The translations under genes were made by a program, and so were the position numbers. The notes beneath the pieces are model-generated. The model was not told the origin of the DNA. It was given only the letters and a program-made list of their open reading frames with translations, and did no database searches. From Echria macrotheca (taxonomy: Eukaryota > Ascomycota > Sordariomycetes > Sordariales > Schizotheciaceae), in NCBI GenBank assembly GCA_030411725.1, contig MU839828.1, positions 2,356,001-2,420,000 of the forward strand: a stretch of DNA of 64,000 nucleotides, written 5' to 3'. Of this stretch, positions 11,477-23,378 are shown one piece after another (the first letter of the stretch is position 1; each line of letters starts with the position of its first letter).

Positions 11477-12504
11477 TCATGGATCCACCCCAACGACCTG
11501 AATCCCGCCCCGCCCCTGAGCGAAGCCGGGCTGCGGCATTCCGGGGCCATGCCCGGGTGGATGCGGCGGTCCACCGAAACCCGACATGGGACGTGGAAAC
11601 GGCCCTCCTGGTACTGGAGGTCCGCCATATCCGCCGCCAAACGGCGGTCCTCCCATAGGTGGACCACGGTTCATGGGTGGCATGCCCGGCATGCCGCCGG
11701 GAGGGCGGAACGGGGGAACACCTCTGGGCGGCGCACCACCGTAGTCGCTGAGGCTCGTGGTATCACTATCATCATCGCTGTCCTCCTCGGACGAGCTGGA
11801 CGACACGTGCTTCCTCTTGGATTTCTTAGCGGAGCCTCGCTTCTTCTTGCTCTTGCGTGGTCGTCCGTCGTCCCAATCGTCGTCGTAGTAGTATGAGCTC
11901 CTGGTCGACTCTACGAAGCAGAATTCGTCGAAGGAGCCCTGCGAGCCCCAAGAGGAACTGCTCCAAAACGAGCTGTTGCTGCCCGTATCAGAGGCATCGT
12001 CGGGCCAGGTGGTCCGGTAGTGTCTCAGGCTCTTGACTTTGCTGGGCCGGCGGCCAGTCGCCCAGACAAGGGTGTTGATGGCCCAATGGTTCGGGAGCCG
12101 GCACTCCCGGACCCTGGTGTGGCCGCCCGGTGCACGGCTCGACGTAGAGGTCCAAGACGAACGATCCGAACGTGTCGACATGGCTTAAGTAGATGGGCGA
12201 GAGCAATGACCACCGGGTCAAACCGGCCTCGGTGAGAAAAGTGAGGCGGATATCGAGGCTTCCAAGTGTCGTAATGTGATCCGAGGTAGGGCTCACCCTT
12301 GTTCGAGATACAGGAACAGGCGTCTTCAGGGCGTATGTCACAGATCTGGGGAAAGAGAAGTGGCCAAGATCGACAAGGAAGGAGGGCGTCGTGTCATAAT
12401 ATGGGCAACTCTGGATAGCTCACCTCGACCAGGCTCCCCTCGGCGCACCCAGCGCGTAACGGCATTGATCTGTAGGCAAGCCGGGCAAAAATGTTGTGAG
12501 CCAT
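11477..12504 (-). CDS. Uncharacterised Ser/Asp- and Gly/Pro/Met-rich protein
   Basis: The secure part is the 234-codon frame 12181-11477. From its N-terminus it has a moderately conserved-looking stretch (about residues 25-60, with WAINTLVW), then a Ser/Trp/Asp-rich segment, a Lys-rich segment, a Ser/Glu/Asp block, and a C-terminal Gly-Pro-Met tail with repeats of the kind GGPP and GMPGMPP. Two upstream exons can be proposed: 12504-12424 and 12345-12297, joined to 12183-11477. All junctions are GT..AG and in frame, giving 278 residues starting MAHNIFARLA. The last acceptor (CTTAAG) is weak. An alternative frame over 12290-12140 reads as plausible beta-strand-like protein, so the N-terminal half is not settled. 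I do not recognise the family. The composition suggests a disordered protein. Confidence 0.5.
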
Positions 12505-15500
12505 GAGGCTGCAGGATGCAGCAGCAGCTTCGCACACACACGACCCCAGACCAAACAGGGAAAGGCTCGGTGCAAGTCAAGTGGTTAGGAACAGCTTGGG
12601 TCGTGATGTGGAACACCGGGGGGAGGCGTGGTTGGCCAGATGTTTCCCAGCATGCCGGAGCCGCTGATTGTTGCGTACACAAGCTGGGCGACGGGCAACT
12701 AGGCCTCCAACCTATCAGGCCGGCCACTTCTGCAGAGCCATACGCCCTGCTTCGGTGATGAGCTTTCTGACAGGGTGTGCTCCAGAGCCCCAGGTCGCGC
12801 CGGTTGGACCGGGACGCTACACAGCTGCAGCACTACTCGGCGGTCAGCATGCGCCCTTCCGCCCGGCAGTGTCTGACTCTCCTCGCGGCAGCTCCTGCTC
12901 GGCCTCGACCACAGCGATCAGACTCTTATTCACTGGGTTGGGCAGCTATGCTGTGCTTCGAGTGCCCGAGTTTGGCAGAGATACAGGCACCGCCACCCTC
13001 GACTCGATGAAGCGATGAAGGGAGAATGTTTGAGAATAAGAGATCTCGATAACAACGGGAGCCTGGTCCGTTCGAGAAGGCTGCGGCTTGGTTTCTCCCG
13101 GAGAGCAAAGGTGAAAGCGGGGTAGCTGTGCTGTTGAGTGAGGTGGCACACCCCCTTGCTGGGACTCGATCCGGTTACTTGCACCCGTGTTTGCGAGAGG
13201 ATGCACCGCAACAGGCGATCCCTCACATCAACTGACACAGTGCAACATGACCGGCTTCCGAACGTTGTCCAGAGCTGAGGCTCGACGCGCAGGATCCCAA
13301 TTGACGAACCAAGACGTCTGGCTCTGCCCGCGGTGGTGATCAACGATGATGGACGGGATCAACTGGCGGGAACATACTCGGATTGACGGAACACTCTTCG
13401 GGTAAATAATCGACTCGATACCATGGCTGGCACGTGTGATCTCGCGTCCGCCGTGGCTGGAGACTGAATAAGGCTAGCCGGTCTCGAGGTGAGCTACCGC
13501 CGGGAGCCTGCAACGGGCCGTGACCCGGGGGAGGACGGCATGTTCGTGGAATACTCTGTAGCAGTTCTATGCATTGGCCGCCTTCCATATCAAGGAGCGG
13601 CCATCGCATTTCCTGTTTGATGGAGGACTGTGTATGGCAACCCGCAACTGCTGCGGGAGCTAAGCCCAACGTCGACTAGGTAGATCCTCCGCAGACAACC
13701 GGCGCGGACTCGGGTCGTCTCAGCTGGGAAGGCTCTTGGATCGCCGAGGGCGATGGTAACTCAAGTCCGGGTTTCAGATGGTATGCGGAATAGTCCGTGG
13801 GCATTCGCTACCCGTGCACTTCTGCACGCCCTTTTTACCCGTCGAAGCCGTCCGAGAATGGTGCAAAAACTAGCTCAACTACCGCTTCGCCTGAGAGGTG
13901 CCGTTGACATGACTGCGAGAGCAAGGCAGGGTAGATGATGCACCCCACAATTGCACAAAGTTGGAAAACGATTGCATTTGCAAACTCTCTCGCTCCCGCT
14001 CTCGGCACTTCTCGAGCCTGGGAGATTGCCAAGGAGAGCCGCCAAGCTTGCTAGCAGACCCCGGACGAAGTTTAAGTTGACCCTGTTGGTTCTGTGAAGT
14101 ATAGCCGTCCATCAGCGGCATCGAGCCAACTCGTACTAGAACTGTGCCGGTCTCGTCAGTGCAGTTAGGACTGGGGAAGCTAGAGGCGCCGGCATATCGT
14201 TGCATATTGATAGTTCCCCGGACCTGCGTTTCTTAGACGAGGTTGTCGGGGCCGGAGGCTGACGCCAAGACCGTTGCCGGCTGCGGATGGCGCACCAAAA
14301 CCCGGAACCCAAAGGGCAGTTGTGCTCTGCCACGACGGTACCGAGGAGGACGCTGACCGGACAGTCTCTTTGGTCTTGACGAGTATTCTCTTGGAAGAAC
14401 GGGTCTGTTCGGCATGGGCTGATGAGATCGGCCATGGTCTCGGGACCTGTCGGGATATTCGACGTGAAGAAGGGGGGGCCGGAGTATTTTCTTACCAGAG
14501 ACCTTCGTTGCGTGTGATCAGGCTTGCTTCCACTCCAAAAACCCTCCGGCGATGGCTGCACACAGCAAACCCGACTGGTCTCAGCCGTGACCGAGGTACC
14601 AAACTAACAGTTGACATTTAGAGTTTGCCGTGATCTCGCCAGATGAAGGCGCGACTGTGGATCAGAGAGTCTGGCCAGCCGCTTCGGCTCTCGACTGCAT
14701 CTAGCTCGAGCGTTGCGATTTAATAGGCTTAAATCGACGGGCGAATGTGAGGGCCGGTAGATATTAAAGTTCTGTGGGCGATATATTGCCCATCGGTCCA
14801 GCCAGCACGCCAGCTCCTTCTAGAGAGTGAGTGCATTGGGCCCGTTGGTGCCACCGGTCCAAAAACGTACCTGCCATGCGAACCGCTGAGTATGTTTTCA
14901 TTCCCGCAGCCTTCAAAATGTCGGTGGTCGGCCGTCGGCCGTGGCTCCCTCCACCCGAGCGCAGGTTGGTGAGACGAGCGATCCTGATTCCTGGCGGCGG
15001 GCGATGGACTACTCCAGGGACGGAACGACAGCCCACAAAAAAACTGGTTTGGCAAAGGCCATGGCGGTTGCTGTTTTAATAAACAGAGAAAAGCTAGAGA
15101 CACTTCCCGTGCAGAATGCAAATGCAGAACCGCCAAGTTCGCGGGGAAAAGCTAGAGTAGGTACACTAGAGCCTAGCGGAGGCACAGGTTCCATCGCGGC
15201 GTATTCATAGTATTTGGCGGGGAACTGGCCCGGTGGCACCTGGCGGACAGCTTGGCATCGCTGGACACGATGCCCCGCCGCTTTGGGCGTCACTGGCGTG
15301 CACTTCAGTAGAGAATCAGCTCGACTCAACAATGTCCCGCCAATGGCAGTGCGGCATGGCCCCCCATCCAAGTCCGAAACTGCACAGCCAGCCTGGTGCG
15401 TTCCTGAATTGTCCGAGGTCCTGCCTCCGGCCAACCACTCGTTCCACTTGCCCTTGAGTACCCACCCAGTCCGGCTGTTCTGGCTGGCCCCACCGGGTTT

Positions 15501-15895
15501 GAGCAGTGCACTGGACGGGGGTTGGCCCCCCTCGACCTCCTGAGCGGGTTGGACGTCCTCTACCCCAGCAGGCAATCCCTTTCAGCCTGAGTGGAACTCC
15601 CGTCGTTCGTCTGCTCTCAACCTCCACCAAACAGCCATCTCACCCGGCCATCGCATCACTCGGTCAGCAACCATCCCCGGCGTCAGAACTGCCCTCGACG
15701 CTCGCCAGCTATCGCCGAACGCATCCCGACCGCATCGCAACGATTGATCCGACCGACGCCGCTCTTCGTCGGACGTCCCCAAACGAAAGGCGTCGATGAC
15801 CTCGTTGGGTCTCCGGCGGCCGTCAATTCAGCGCTGATGGTGCCGCTGACCGCGCGACACCTCTGCTAGTCGACTGAAGCGCCGCGGCCGAAGCG
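12505..15895. other. Non-coding interval, 3.4 kb
   Basis: It separates a minus-strand and a plus-strand gene. Several frames of 90-190 codons overlap one another on both strands, but none has recognisable domains, conserved splice structure or a consistent composition. The CT-rich segment from about 15590 to 15895 is probably the leader of the gene that begins at 15896. Confidence 0.4.
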
Positions 15896-18324
15896 ATGGA
15901 TCCCGCCAGCAACAAGAGCGGGGAGTTGGAGAGGAGGATATCGACGAGGAACTCGGTTCGCATTTCCATCAGCGGCGCCGACGATGACTTCGACGTGGCT
16001 GGAATGGTATCGGACGGATTTAGGCCATCCCAGAATGATTACGGGGCTCAACAACCATCTTTTTCTGCCTCCGTTTCATCAATAGCGCTTCCGCACGCCC
16101 CTGCTGCTGGTGCTGGTGAAAGTCAGGAAGCGCCGGAGACTTTTTCCAACCGGCCCTCGAGCATCGCGAAGCCTCACAGACCGCACGAGTCACTGTCGTT
16201 GCGACACGATGGAGGGATGGGGCCAATTGACGAATCGTCCTCATCGACTTTGACGAGGACCTCCAGCCTCTCAACTGAAACTAACACTTACGTTCCGAGT
16301 GTCGATGTCCCGTACCATGGGCCATCGGGTCCATCGCACCCCTATGGAATGTACACGCAAAACGTACGGGTAGCCAGGACAATGAGTATGACTACGTCTT
16401 CCACGGAACCTGTTTCGGAATCATCCTACGCCGGGCCGAGGGGTCCGGCTCATCCGTACGGTTTGTATACCCAGGACACCACCGCACAAGGCGGTATCCC
16501 ACCGGTCCCCATTCCTATCGGATTCCATGGTCTTCCGGATCGCTATCAGCGACGAATCGGCCCGGATGGCGAGGACATCGCCGACATTATTGGGCCAGAC
16601 GGCCACACAGAACAACTGCCGCCCTATTCCAGGTATCCGGACGAGGCATATGTCCGAAAGGTCCGGGATCTTGAGGATCCACCGGCTCCTATTGGGGGAG
16701 GGGCCACTATTGTGCCCGTGGTTCCTCCACTCCAGACATCCGGACTACAAGCTATTCCAGGTGCCGGGGGTATTGGGCTGGCGACCAGGAACCCAGAATT
16801 CGAGTCGATGGATGATCTCGGCTCCCCACAATCCCGCCACTCTTCAAGAAGTTTCACCTCGGACGGGAGTCAACACGAGATCAACTTGGCTGCGAAAGGA
16901 ATATCGGAAAAGGAGGAGCCGCGAAGACCAGCGAAGAGCTGGCTTAAGAGAAGATTATGGGGCGTCGTTCCGGTCTGGACGATATTGCTAACACTTTCGG
17001 TCATGGCTTTGATGGGGATAATTCTGGGCTCGGTAGTCGCCGTCTTTATGTCAAAGGATAAGAGGCCACGGAAAGATGGGACTCAGTACGCCGCCTCCTT
17101 GTTTCCGTGCGCAAGCTATGGATGCTGACTGGTAGCAGGGAACCGAGCACATCGTCAACGGCGACATCGACTTTTGATGCGACACCTATCCCGACCCCGA
17201 CTGATTTGCCCCCTCTCCCAACCGGGAATTTCTCGATGCCGTTGATGACCAGCCGAGTACTGAGCTCTTGCTTCGTAGAGACGACTCTGGCACAAGCGTG
17301 GCAGTGCCACCTTGTCATCTCCGGGCTGCGACTGAGCATCGCGAAAACGAAACAGGACTCGCTGGGCGACTACACCGCCGCCATCACCTGCAACACCTCG
17401 CGCACAGTGCAGAACAATGTCTATTCCTATGGTGAGCAACCCTTCCTCATTGACAAGCCTCTTCCGCTGGAGCTTGTCAACGACACATTCGACACTGGTC
17501 GGGGGCCGGCGTGGTTCAAGATGCTCTCCTACAACAAGACCGTCATCATTCCGGAGGGCACACTCTCTCCGCCCGGTGGCCCCCCTCCTCCGCCTGCAGG
17601 CAAGAAGCATCGAGTGCGGAGGGATGGTCCTTCCAAATACCCGATAGGCGCCACCGACTTCAAGAGAAAGGGGATTATATCGGAGGGAGCCAAACCGTGG
17701 CTTTGCACCTGGCCCGAGACGTATCTTGAGGTCTTCATCTATGCTCAACAAAACTCGAGCATTGCTTCCATAAAGCCACCCCCGCCACCGGCTCCTACCC
17801 CGGCGGCATCTCCTATGCCACCAATGACGTCGGGGCCACCGTCTCCTGCACAGACCGGGTGGACCGACCCGAACGGCATCACCAAATATCCGGCGAACCC
17901 CGGCCCGACAAATTGGCCAGATGGTCACCCCGAGGGGAAACCAAACGAAGCATCGAAAGATGGCGCGCCCAACCCAACGAATTCGGCCGAGTCCTCGCTG
18001 TCATCCGGAGTATTTGGGCCCATCGACACCAACGACTATTTCACACCACCTCCACCCGCCTACCCCCGTGTTATCAAAGTGGAGGAAAGGCACATGCATG
18101 GAAGATCGAAACCTTCGTGCACGCAGGTGGAAATTCGAGACGGTCAACCAGCCAAGCCGGTCATGGGTCCGGATAAGAAGCCAATCGTGATTGAAATCGA
18201 GGAGATGGCGCCCCCGCCGCCCGATACCACCGGCGAGCTGGGGAGGCGAGACTCGCAATTTTCCGAACGAGACGGCCCTCCGAGTCCGGCGAACCAATGC
18301 GGCTGCGTATGGTTCCTTACTTAA
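15896..18324 (+). CDS. Single-pass Ser/Pro-rich membrane protein, fungal DUF7820-type
   Basis: Two exons, 15896-17085 and 17139-18324, with a 53-nt intron, give 791 residues. The N-terminal ~355 residues are Ser/Thr/Pro-rich and probably disordered, with two copies of a Gly-Pro-(Ser/Ala)-His-Pro-Tyr-Gly motif about 40 residues apart. A basic patch (WLKRRLWG) precedes one transmembrane segment at about residues 363-385. The domain after it has Cys residues and NXS/T sites (for example CNTS, NDTF, YNKT), fitting an extracytoplasmic glycosylated domain. This is followed by Pro-rich linkers and a C-terminus ending CGCVWFLT. The architecture matches a fungal-only family that I recall as DUF7820; that name is from memory. 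Function is unknown; a cell-surface or cell-wall-linked role is only inference. Confidence 0.82.
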
Positions 18325-19607
18325 GGGGATATTGATTTCACACCTATCTATCCATACCCTTTGCACGCATTTTTTCGGGCCGGAGCAGATGCTTTTCGGT
18401 GTTGCGGGATTTCAAAAAAAGCAAAAGCATACAGGTTTCGCTGTTGTGTCGATAGCGTTTTTCAAGGGGGTGGCGGGCATCACCATCATCATATCGTGCG
18501 CCACATGTTTTGTCAAAAGGGGGCTCGCGACTGGCGTTTTTGGGAGTGAATAACTGGTGATGTATGGGGGCCTGTTGTTGTCGTTGGACAACTCCAGTGA
18601 CCCGTGGTTATGTGCCGGAGAATGAGTGATGGACATCCGGCAGTTTTTGCGTGGTTTTTCATTTTCTTCATTTCTTCCATCGGACATTCTTATACACTTA
18701 TTGGTTTCTAGACCGGATTGGTCGATCGGTATTTTACATTCTAGCGGTCAGCGCGCCACAAATACCATTTTTAACAGCAGCGTCGATTTTTTCTTTTCTT
18801 CTTTTCGAAAGAGATCAGAAGGAGTTTGGGAAGTTGGCAGTTCTAGTTCTAGCATGGAGCAGGGAAGAAGAGGGAAGGACAGTGAGAGATGGGGTACGGG
18901 ACGACTATATATATATGTTAGGATGATGGCTGATGAAAGTTGTGATGGATGGAAATGGATATGGGATATATGGAAGTGGGATTTCTCGTTTAATCTGGTA
19001 CGGTATGGATAGGGCACGGCGTAAATATAACATATATCTATATATTCTTGATGTTTGGGGTCATTAGACCTAGTCTAGTGCCAAAGGAGTATGGCTGTGT
19101 TTCCTTACGAGAGCCAACCGCATTCGAGACCCGGTCCCGAGACGATTGATTCACTGCTTGCTTGATTGGGAGCGGCTTGCTTTCCCTATGACTTATTCCT
19201 CAGGGACACACATGAAGATTATATCTTGACACTATTCCGTACGGAGTACTGAGTTTGTAGATTGTAGGCAAACTCTTGTTACAATGGCTTGTAGATAGAA
19301 ACCCGTTTAACTCGCTTCTCAAGCAAGGGGTAGAAGGAAGCCTTCGGGTCGTTATGCTGTGGTCGAGGTCGAATAACATTTTCTTCACGGCCGAGGGCCT
19401 GGTTCTCAAGAGGTGGAGTCTACACCAATCTCGGATATCAACGTCAAAGCTGCGTGAGAGCGAAAACACGTCGCTACGCTACTTTGTCTGCACGTAGGGG
19501 CTGTCCTCGTTCTTCATGGGCGGCAGCGGATCGTATGGACCATAAACAGCGTTGTTCAAAAAGGGGTATCATTCCAATTCTATAGACTAATAGAAAAAAA
19601 TAGCAAT
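18325..19607. other. Convergent 3' intergenic region
   Basis: It lies between the stop codons of two convergent genes. The sequence is relatively AT-rich from about 18380 to 19060, with TATATATA runs near 18905-18920 and 19028-19045. A TACGGAGTA motif occurs at 19240-19248. No gene is supported. Confidence 0.45.
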
Positions 19608-20708
19608 CTACGTCCGTTCACCACTTCCACCCCCCTCCCTATCATGCGTAAGCAAATCCTTACCCAACCCATCCAGGAAACTATCCGCCATCTTCTTCGC
19701 CCGGCGCTCCTCCAGCTCCCTCCTCCGCGCCTCAATCTCCTTCCGCCTCGCGGCCGCCTTATCCTCCCTCTCCTTGCGCAGCGCCTCGGTCCTTGCCCTT
19801 TCGGCCTCGAGCGCCTGCATCTCCTTTGTCCGGACCTCCTCGTCCCGGCTGAAAGCATAGAACCCCACGCCCTTGGTGCGGATCTCGCGGTCGGCGCGGT
19901 AGTGCTCGGCCGGCGGCGGGGTGGCGCTGCGGTCGCGCTTGCGCGCCAGCTCCTCCATCGCCTGCTCGTCGCGGACGACGAAGGCCTCGGCCTGCACGGC
20001 ATCGCCCAGGATGATATTCTCCGGGGCGCGCGGGCGGGCCGACATGCGGTCCAGCTCTGCGGTGGAGGCGTGGCCGCGCGCGATGCGGCGCTCGTAGCGG
20101 AGTTTCTCGGCCCGGGTGCCGCGGCGCAGCCGGCCGAACTCGTCCTCGTACTCGACTAGTTCTGTGTCGATGTTGGGATCTTGGGCGTCGCCGGCTTCGT
20201 TGTCGGAGGAGCTGGAGTCGAGATCTGAGGAGGAAGAGTCGGCAGCTCCGCCGTTCTTCTTGTCCTTGGATTCGGCCCATTTTCGGTCAAAGTCGACGAG
20301 CCCGATCTCGCGGCCGATGTAGTCGCCCCGCTGCATGGCCGCGTACAGGCGCGCCTTAGATTCCATCCTCCGCCGGGCGTGTTCCCGTTCTGCCTTTTCA
20401 TCTTCGGTGCCGACTGGGTCTTTGAGGGTGAGCTTGTTGGCGGATTGGGTCTCGGTATTGTCTTGGTGTTTCCGTTTCACTTTAACGCTGGAGAGGTCGC
20501 CGGACTTAAGTTTGGAGGCTCTTGGGCGCGCTGGTACCACAGCGGGACCAATAGCTGAGGATGTCGAGGATGTAGTGGGTGTCGTCGAGGTCTGCGCGGC
20601 CAGCAGGGAGCTTAGCTGGGAGGTGAAGTCGAGGGAGCCCGAGATGGCTAGTTCTCTGCGTTGCTTCTTGGGCGGCGGCCGCCCGTACAGATTCGGATCT
20701 TGGGGCAT
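19608..20708 (-). CDS. CCDC174-like nuclear coiled-coil protein
   Basis: Intronless 366-residue protein starting MPQDPNLYGR (ATG at 20708). The frame continues open upstream to 20918, but the upstream part lacks family character. Features in order: a basic N-terminus (PPKKQRREL); Ser/Thr-rich region; a charged RRRMESKARLYAAMQRGDYI segment followed by VDFDRKW; a Ser/Asp-rich acidic block; the EYEDEFGRLRRGTR motif; ENIILGDAVQ; and a strongly charged C-terminal helix of Glu/Arg/Lys. The YEDEFGR motif and the following Arg-rich helix are typical of CCDC174 and its fungal relatives, which are nuclear and linked to RNA processing in animals. A spliceosome-related role is known only for the animal family; it is inferred here. 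Divergent from the small membrane-protein gene at 21324. Confidence 0.75.
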   Translation of the reverse strand: MPQDPNLYGRPPPKKQRRELAISGSLDFTSQLSSLLAAQTSTTPTTSSTSSAIGPAVVPARPRASKLKSGDLSSVKVKRKHQDNTETQSANKLTLKDPVGTEDEKAEREHARRRMESKARLYAAMQRGDYIGREIGLVDFDRKWAESKDKKNGGAADSSSSDLDSSSSDNEAGDAQDPNIDTELVEYEDEFGRLRRGTRAEKLRYERRIARGHASTAELDRMSARPRAPENIILGDAVQAEAFVVRDEQAMEELARKRDRSATPPPAEHYRADREIRTKGVGFYAFSRDEEVRTKEMQALEAERARTEALRKEREDKAAARRKEIEARRRELEERRAKKMADSFLDGLGKDLLTHDREGGGSGERT

Positions 20709-21323
20709 TGTCTTTGGGTTTGATATGCGAGACGCTCTTCTGGAGTCCGATATTACCGCATTGGCGTGTGTATTTGCCAGGAAGTGTGAAGCGCGTGAGA
20801 TGGACGATTCGCAACGGTAAAGTTGAATTTGGTTTTGGAGGGGTTGTCTCGCCAGTACGTACCGTGGTTTTAGTGGCACTGGCACAGCGTCGTCACCAGC
20901 CGACCAGGGGCAACCCATGCGCTGCGTGGCTTGTGCTGGAGTGGGGCTTGGTCGTCATGTGGGAGCAGGGAAAGCTGGTCTTTGGGTCTTGGAGTTCGGA
21001 TGATGCTTCCTATCCCTGGCTGCTACTTTGCGCTCCCTCCCTCCGCTCGCCCACCCGCCGGCAAGCAGCTCCCTTTATCACGCCAGCCGTCTAGATGGAA
21101 GTATATATTGCTGACGATCGCACCATGAATAAGCCCGATCGGTATCCAAACAGCTAGCCGCACGCAACTAGAGTTTAGACCAAGCTTGGACCAAAACATC
21201 GCTCAATTGCCGGTCACGCGAGGATCCAATCCAATCCCTCGAGCTGTCCGGTCGTCGTCGAAACCATTGTTCAGCCGTTGAATATCCCGCCCGACTCCCA
21301 GACCACGTCGACCCGTATCCAAG
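20709..21323. promoter_or_regulatory. Shared divergent intergenic region
   Basis: These 615 nt separate the start codons of two divergently transcribed genes, the CCDC174-like gene (minus) and the 109-residue membrane protein (plus), and should contain both promoters. No specific factor site can be defended from the sequence alone. Confidence 0.45.
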
Positions 21324-21706
21324 ATGGTCCCCGACGAAGCTACGACCGGGTGGTATACCTGGCTCACGCAGCTCGAGCTGAGCTTTATTCCAGCCAAGTA
21401 CCAATACATCGTTCGCTTCATATCTGCGTTCTTCGTAGGACCCTATCGTCTGCTCTAAATTGCATGTGATTCTGACATACGATACAGATCACACTGTCCC
21501 TTGTACCGATCGTACCAGTCGTCAGCCTCGTGGTGTATGACTTTGGACTCTGGATGTTCAGACTCGTGAGAGCCAAATTCACCGAGAGCACACGAACCCC
21601 ACAAGCACAACCCGGTCGTAATCCCCCCGCCCGCAACGATGATCCTGAGACAACCCTTGAGAAAACACGGAAGGATGGTGGGAAACGAGGGGACAAACGG
21701 GACTGA
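21324..21706 (+). CDS. Small membrane protein (109 residues)
   Basis: Two exons, 21324-21434 and 21488-21706, joined by a 53-nt intron with a GTAGGA donor, a CTGACAT branch site and an ACAG acceptor. The phase is zero at both ends, and the product starts MVPDEATTGW and ends at a TGA at 21704. A hydrophobic region spans about residues 29-60 (FISAFF followed by ITLSLVPIVPVVSLVVY), enough for one long or two short membrane spans. The C-terminal ~40 residues are hydrophilic and rich in Lys, Arg, Asp and Pro. The spliced length, tidy splice signals and amphipathic design support a real gene. I do not recognise the family. The stop lies only 132 nt from the convergent homoserine dehydrogenase stop. 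Confidence 0.65.
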
Positions 21707-21838
21707 CAACCGGGCAGCAAGGGATGTGACGGTATCTAGCTGGCAACACATGGTTTTTATTCTGTCACGAGTATCGATCGGATATTAAGACTTTATCCAT
21801 ATCAGAGATAGACGGTATGTCATTGTAATACCAGGTTC

Positions 21839-23007
21839 CTACGAGAGCTGCGAAAGCACCTTGAGCAGGTCACTGGTTACTCCCATGGCCGTTACCTCGC
21901 CACCAGCGCCGGCGCCCTGGATGATGAGGGGGTTACTTCCGTATCGCTTAGTGTAGAAGCTAATGATGTTGTCGCTTCCTTTGAGCGCAGCGATAGGGTG
22001 GGACCGATCAAACTTCTCCAGTCCGACCTTGACCTGCTTTGATGCCACGTCGATGCTCCCCACGAACCGCACCACCTTTCCTTCCTTCTCCGCTCCCGCC
22101 TTAGTCTCCTCCATCTGCGCATCAAAGGCAGGAAGCTTCTCGAGGAACTCGTCGCCGCTAGCAACCGACTCGAGCTCTTTGGGGATGAGGCTCTGCACCG
22201 GGAACGACGTAGGCGACTCGACCTCGAGACCGGCCAGACGGGCGAGGATAGTGAGCTTCCGCGCAACATCCAGCCCGTTCAGGTCGTCTCGGGGATCGGG
22301 CTCCGTGTATCCAAGCTCCTTGGCCTTCTTGACCTCGGCGGACCACTTGCCGCCTGAGCCCGACGTCGGGGCGAACGAGTTGAACAGGAAAGACATGGTA
22401 CCGCTGAAGACGCCCTCGATCTTGGTCACCTCATCGCCGGTCTCTACAAGGTCCTTGAGGGTCGAAATAACGGGCAGCCCGGCGCCCACCGAGGATTCGT
22501 GGAACACGCGAGCGCCTGACTTGGCGCTGGCCTGGAAGATGTCCTGCCACAGCTTGTACGAGCCCGAGAAGGCCTTCTTGTTCGGCGTCACGACACTGAT
22601 GCCGCGGCTGAGGAACAGCGGATACGCGTCTGCCACATCCTGGGAGCTGGTGTTGTCGACGATGATCGCCTTGGAGCTCGAACCGTTGAGGTAGTCTGCA
22701 AGAGCTGAGGGCGCGAGCGGGGCTTCCGAGGCCGAGGCCAAGCTGGCAATGGCCGAATCGAGACCGATCGAGGCGTAGTCTTTGTTGTAGATGGCCTTTT
22801 TACTCGTGCTTATGTACACAAGGGCCAATTTGGGCTCGGGGCGGCGTTTGGCCAGCTGCTCGAGCTGGGAGAGGAAGCATTTTCCTACCCCGCCAGCGCC
22901 TATAAGTCGACGAGTGCGTTAGACATGGGTTCGCGATTGGGACTTCGTTAATAAAATAAGTTGTGCCTACCGATGATCGCAATATTGACCTGACGAACTG
23001 AGGCCAT
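21839..23007 (-). CDS. HOM6: Homoserine dehydrogenase
   Basis: NAD(P)H-dependent reduction of aspartate semialdehyde to homoserine, the branch step toward threonine, methionine and isoleucine; cytosolic. Two exons: 23007-22971 and 22899-21839, with a 71-nt intron, giving 365 residues, the normal size for the monofunctional fungal enzyme. The Rossmann motif GAGGVG is at residues 13-18 and is split by the intron. Further family motifs are VVTPNKKAFSG, VFSGTMSFLFN and TEPDPRDDLNGLDVARK, which carry the homoserine- and nucleotide-binding residues. No ACT regulatory domain follows, as expected for this type. It shares a 371-nt intergenic region with the tRNA methyltransferase gene transcribed in the opposite direction. 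Confidence 0.96.
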
Positions 23008-23378
23008 TTTTGGGAATTTTCAACCGAGGAACCTGCTCCAAAAAGCTATGAAGTTCTTCTCGGCCTGTGTCTCTGATCGCGGGGTTGCTGAAAATGATGC
23101 CACTGCATGGCTGCCCGCCGATAGCGGGGCAGGCCGCCCCTTGCTCGTTGAATTTCTTCGGGCCCACCAAAAAAAGCACCTCCCCACAGCGCCCTGCTCT
23201 CACTGAAACCGCCTGTATCACTTTATGCAGACTTTATGTGTGACAACGATTTAACGAAGTTCCACACCTAACTTTTGCTTTCAAGAACATCGCAACGGGC
23301 AGACAGCATAACACAAATTTCTACTTCGACTTTGGATTCCATACCTCTGACCGACTACCATCTCACGAGAACTACAAA
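23008..23378. promoter_or_regulatory. Bidirectional promoter region between HOM6 and TRM8
   Basis: These 371 nt lie between the start codons of two divergent genes, so both promoters and both leaders must fit here. Amino-acid synthesis and tRNA modification are both growth-linked functions, so co-regulation is possible but inferred. Confidence 0.5.

Noticed and set aside
20709..20918. In-frame N-terminal extension of the CCDC174-like protein
   Set aside because: The upstream residues have no family character; MPQDPNLYGR begins the conserved region.
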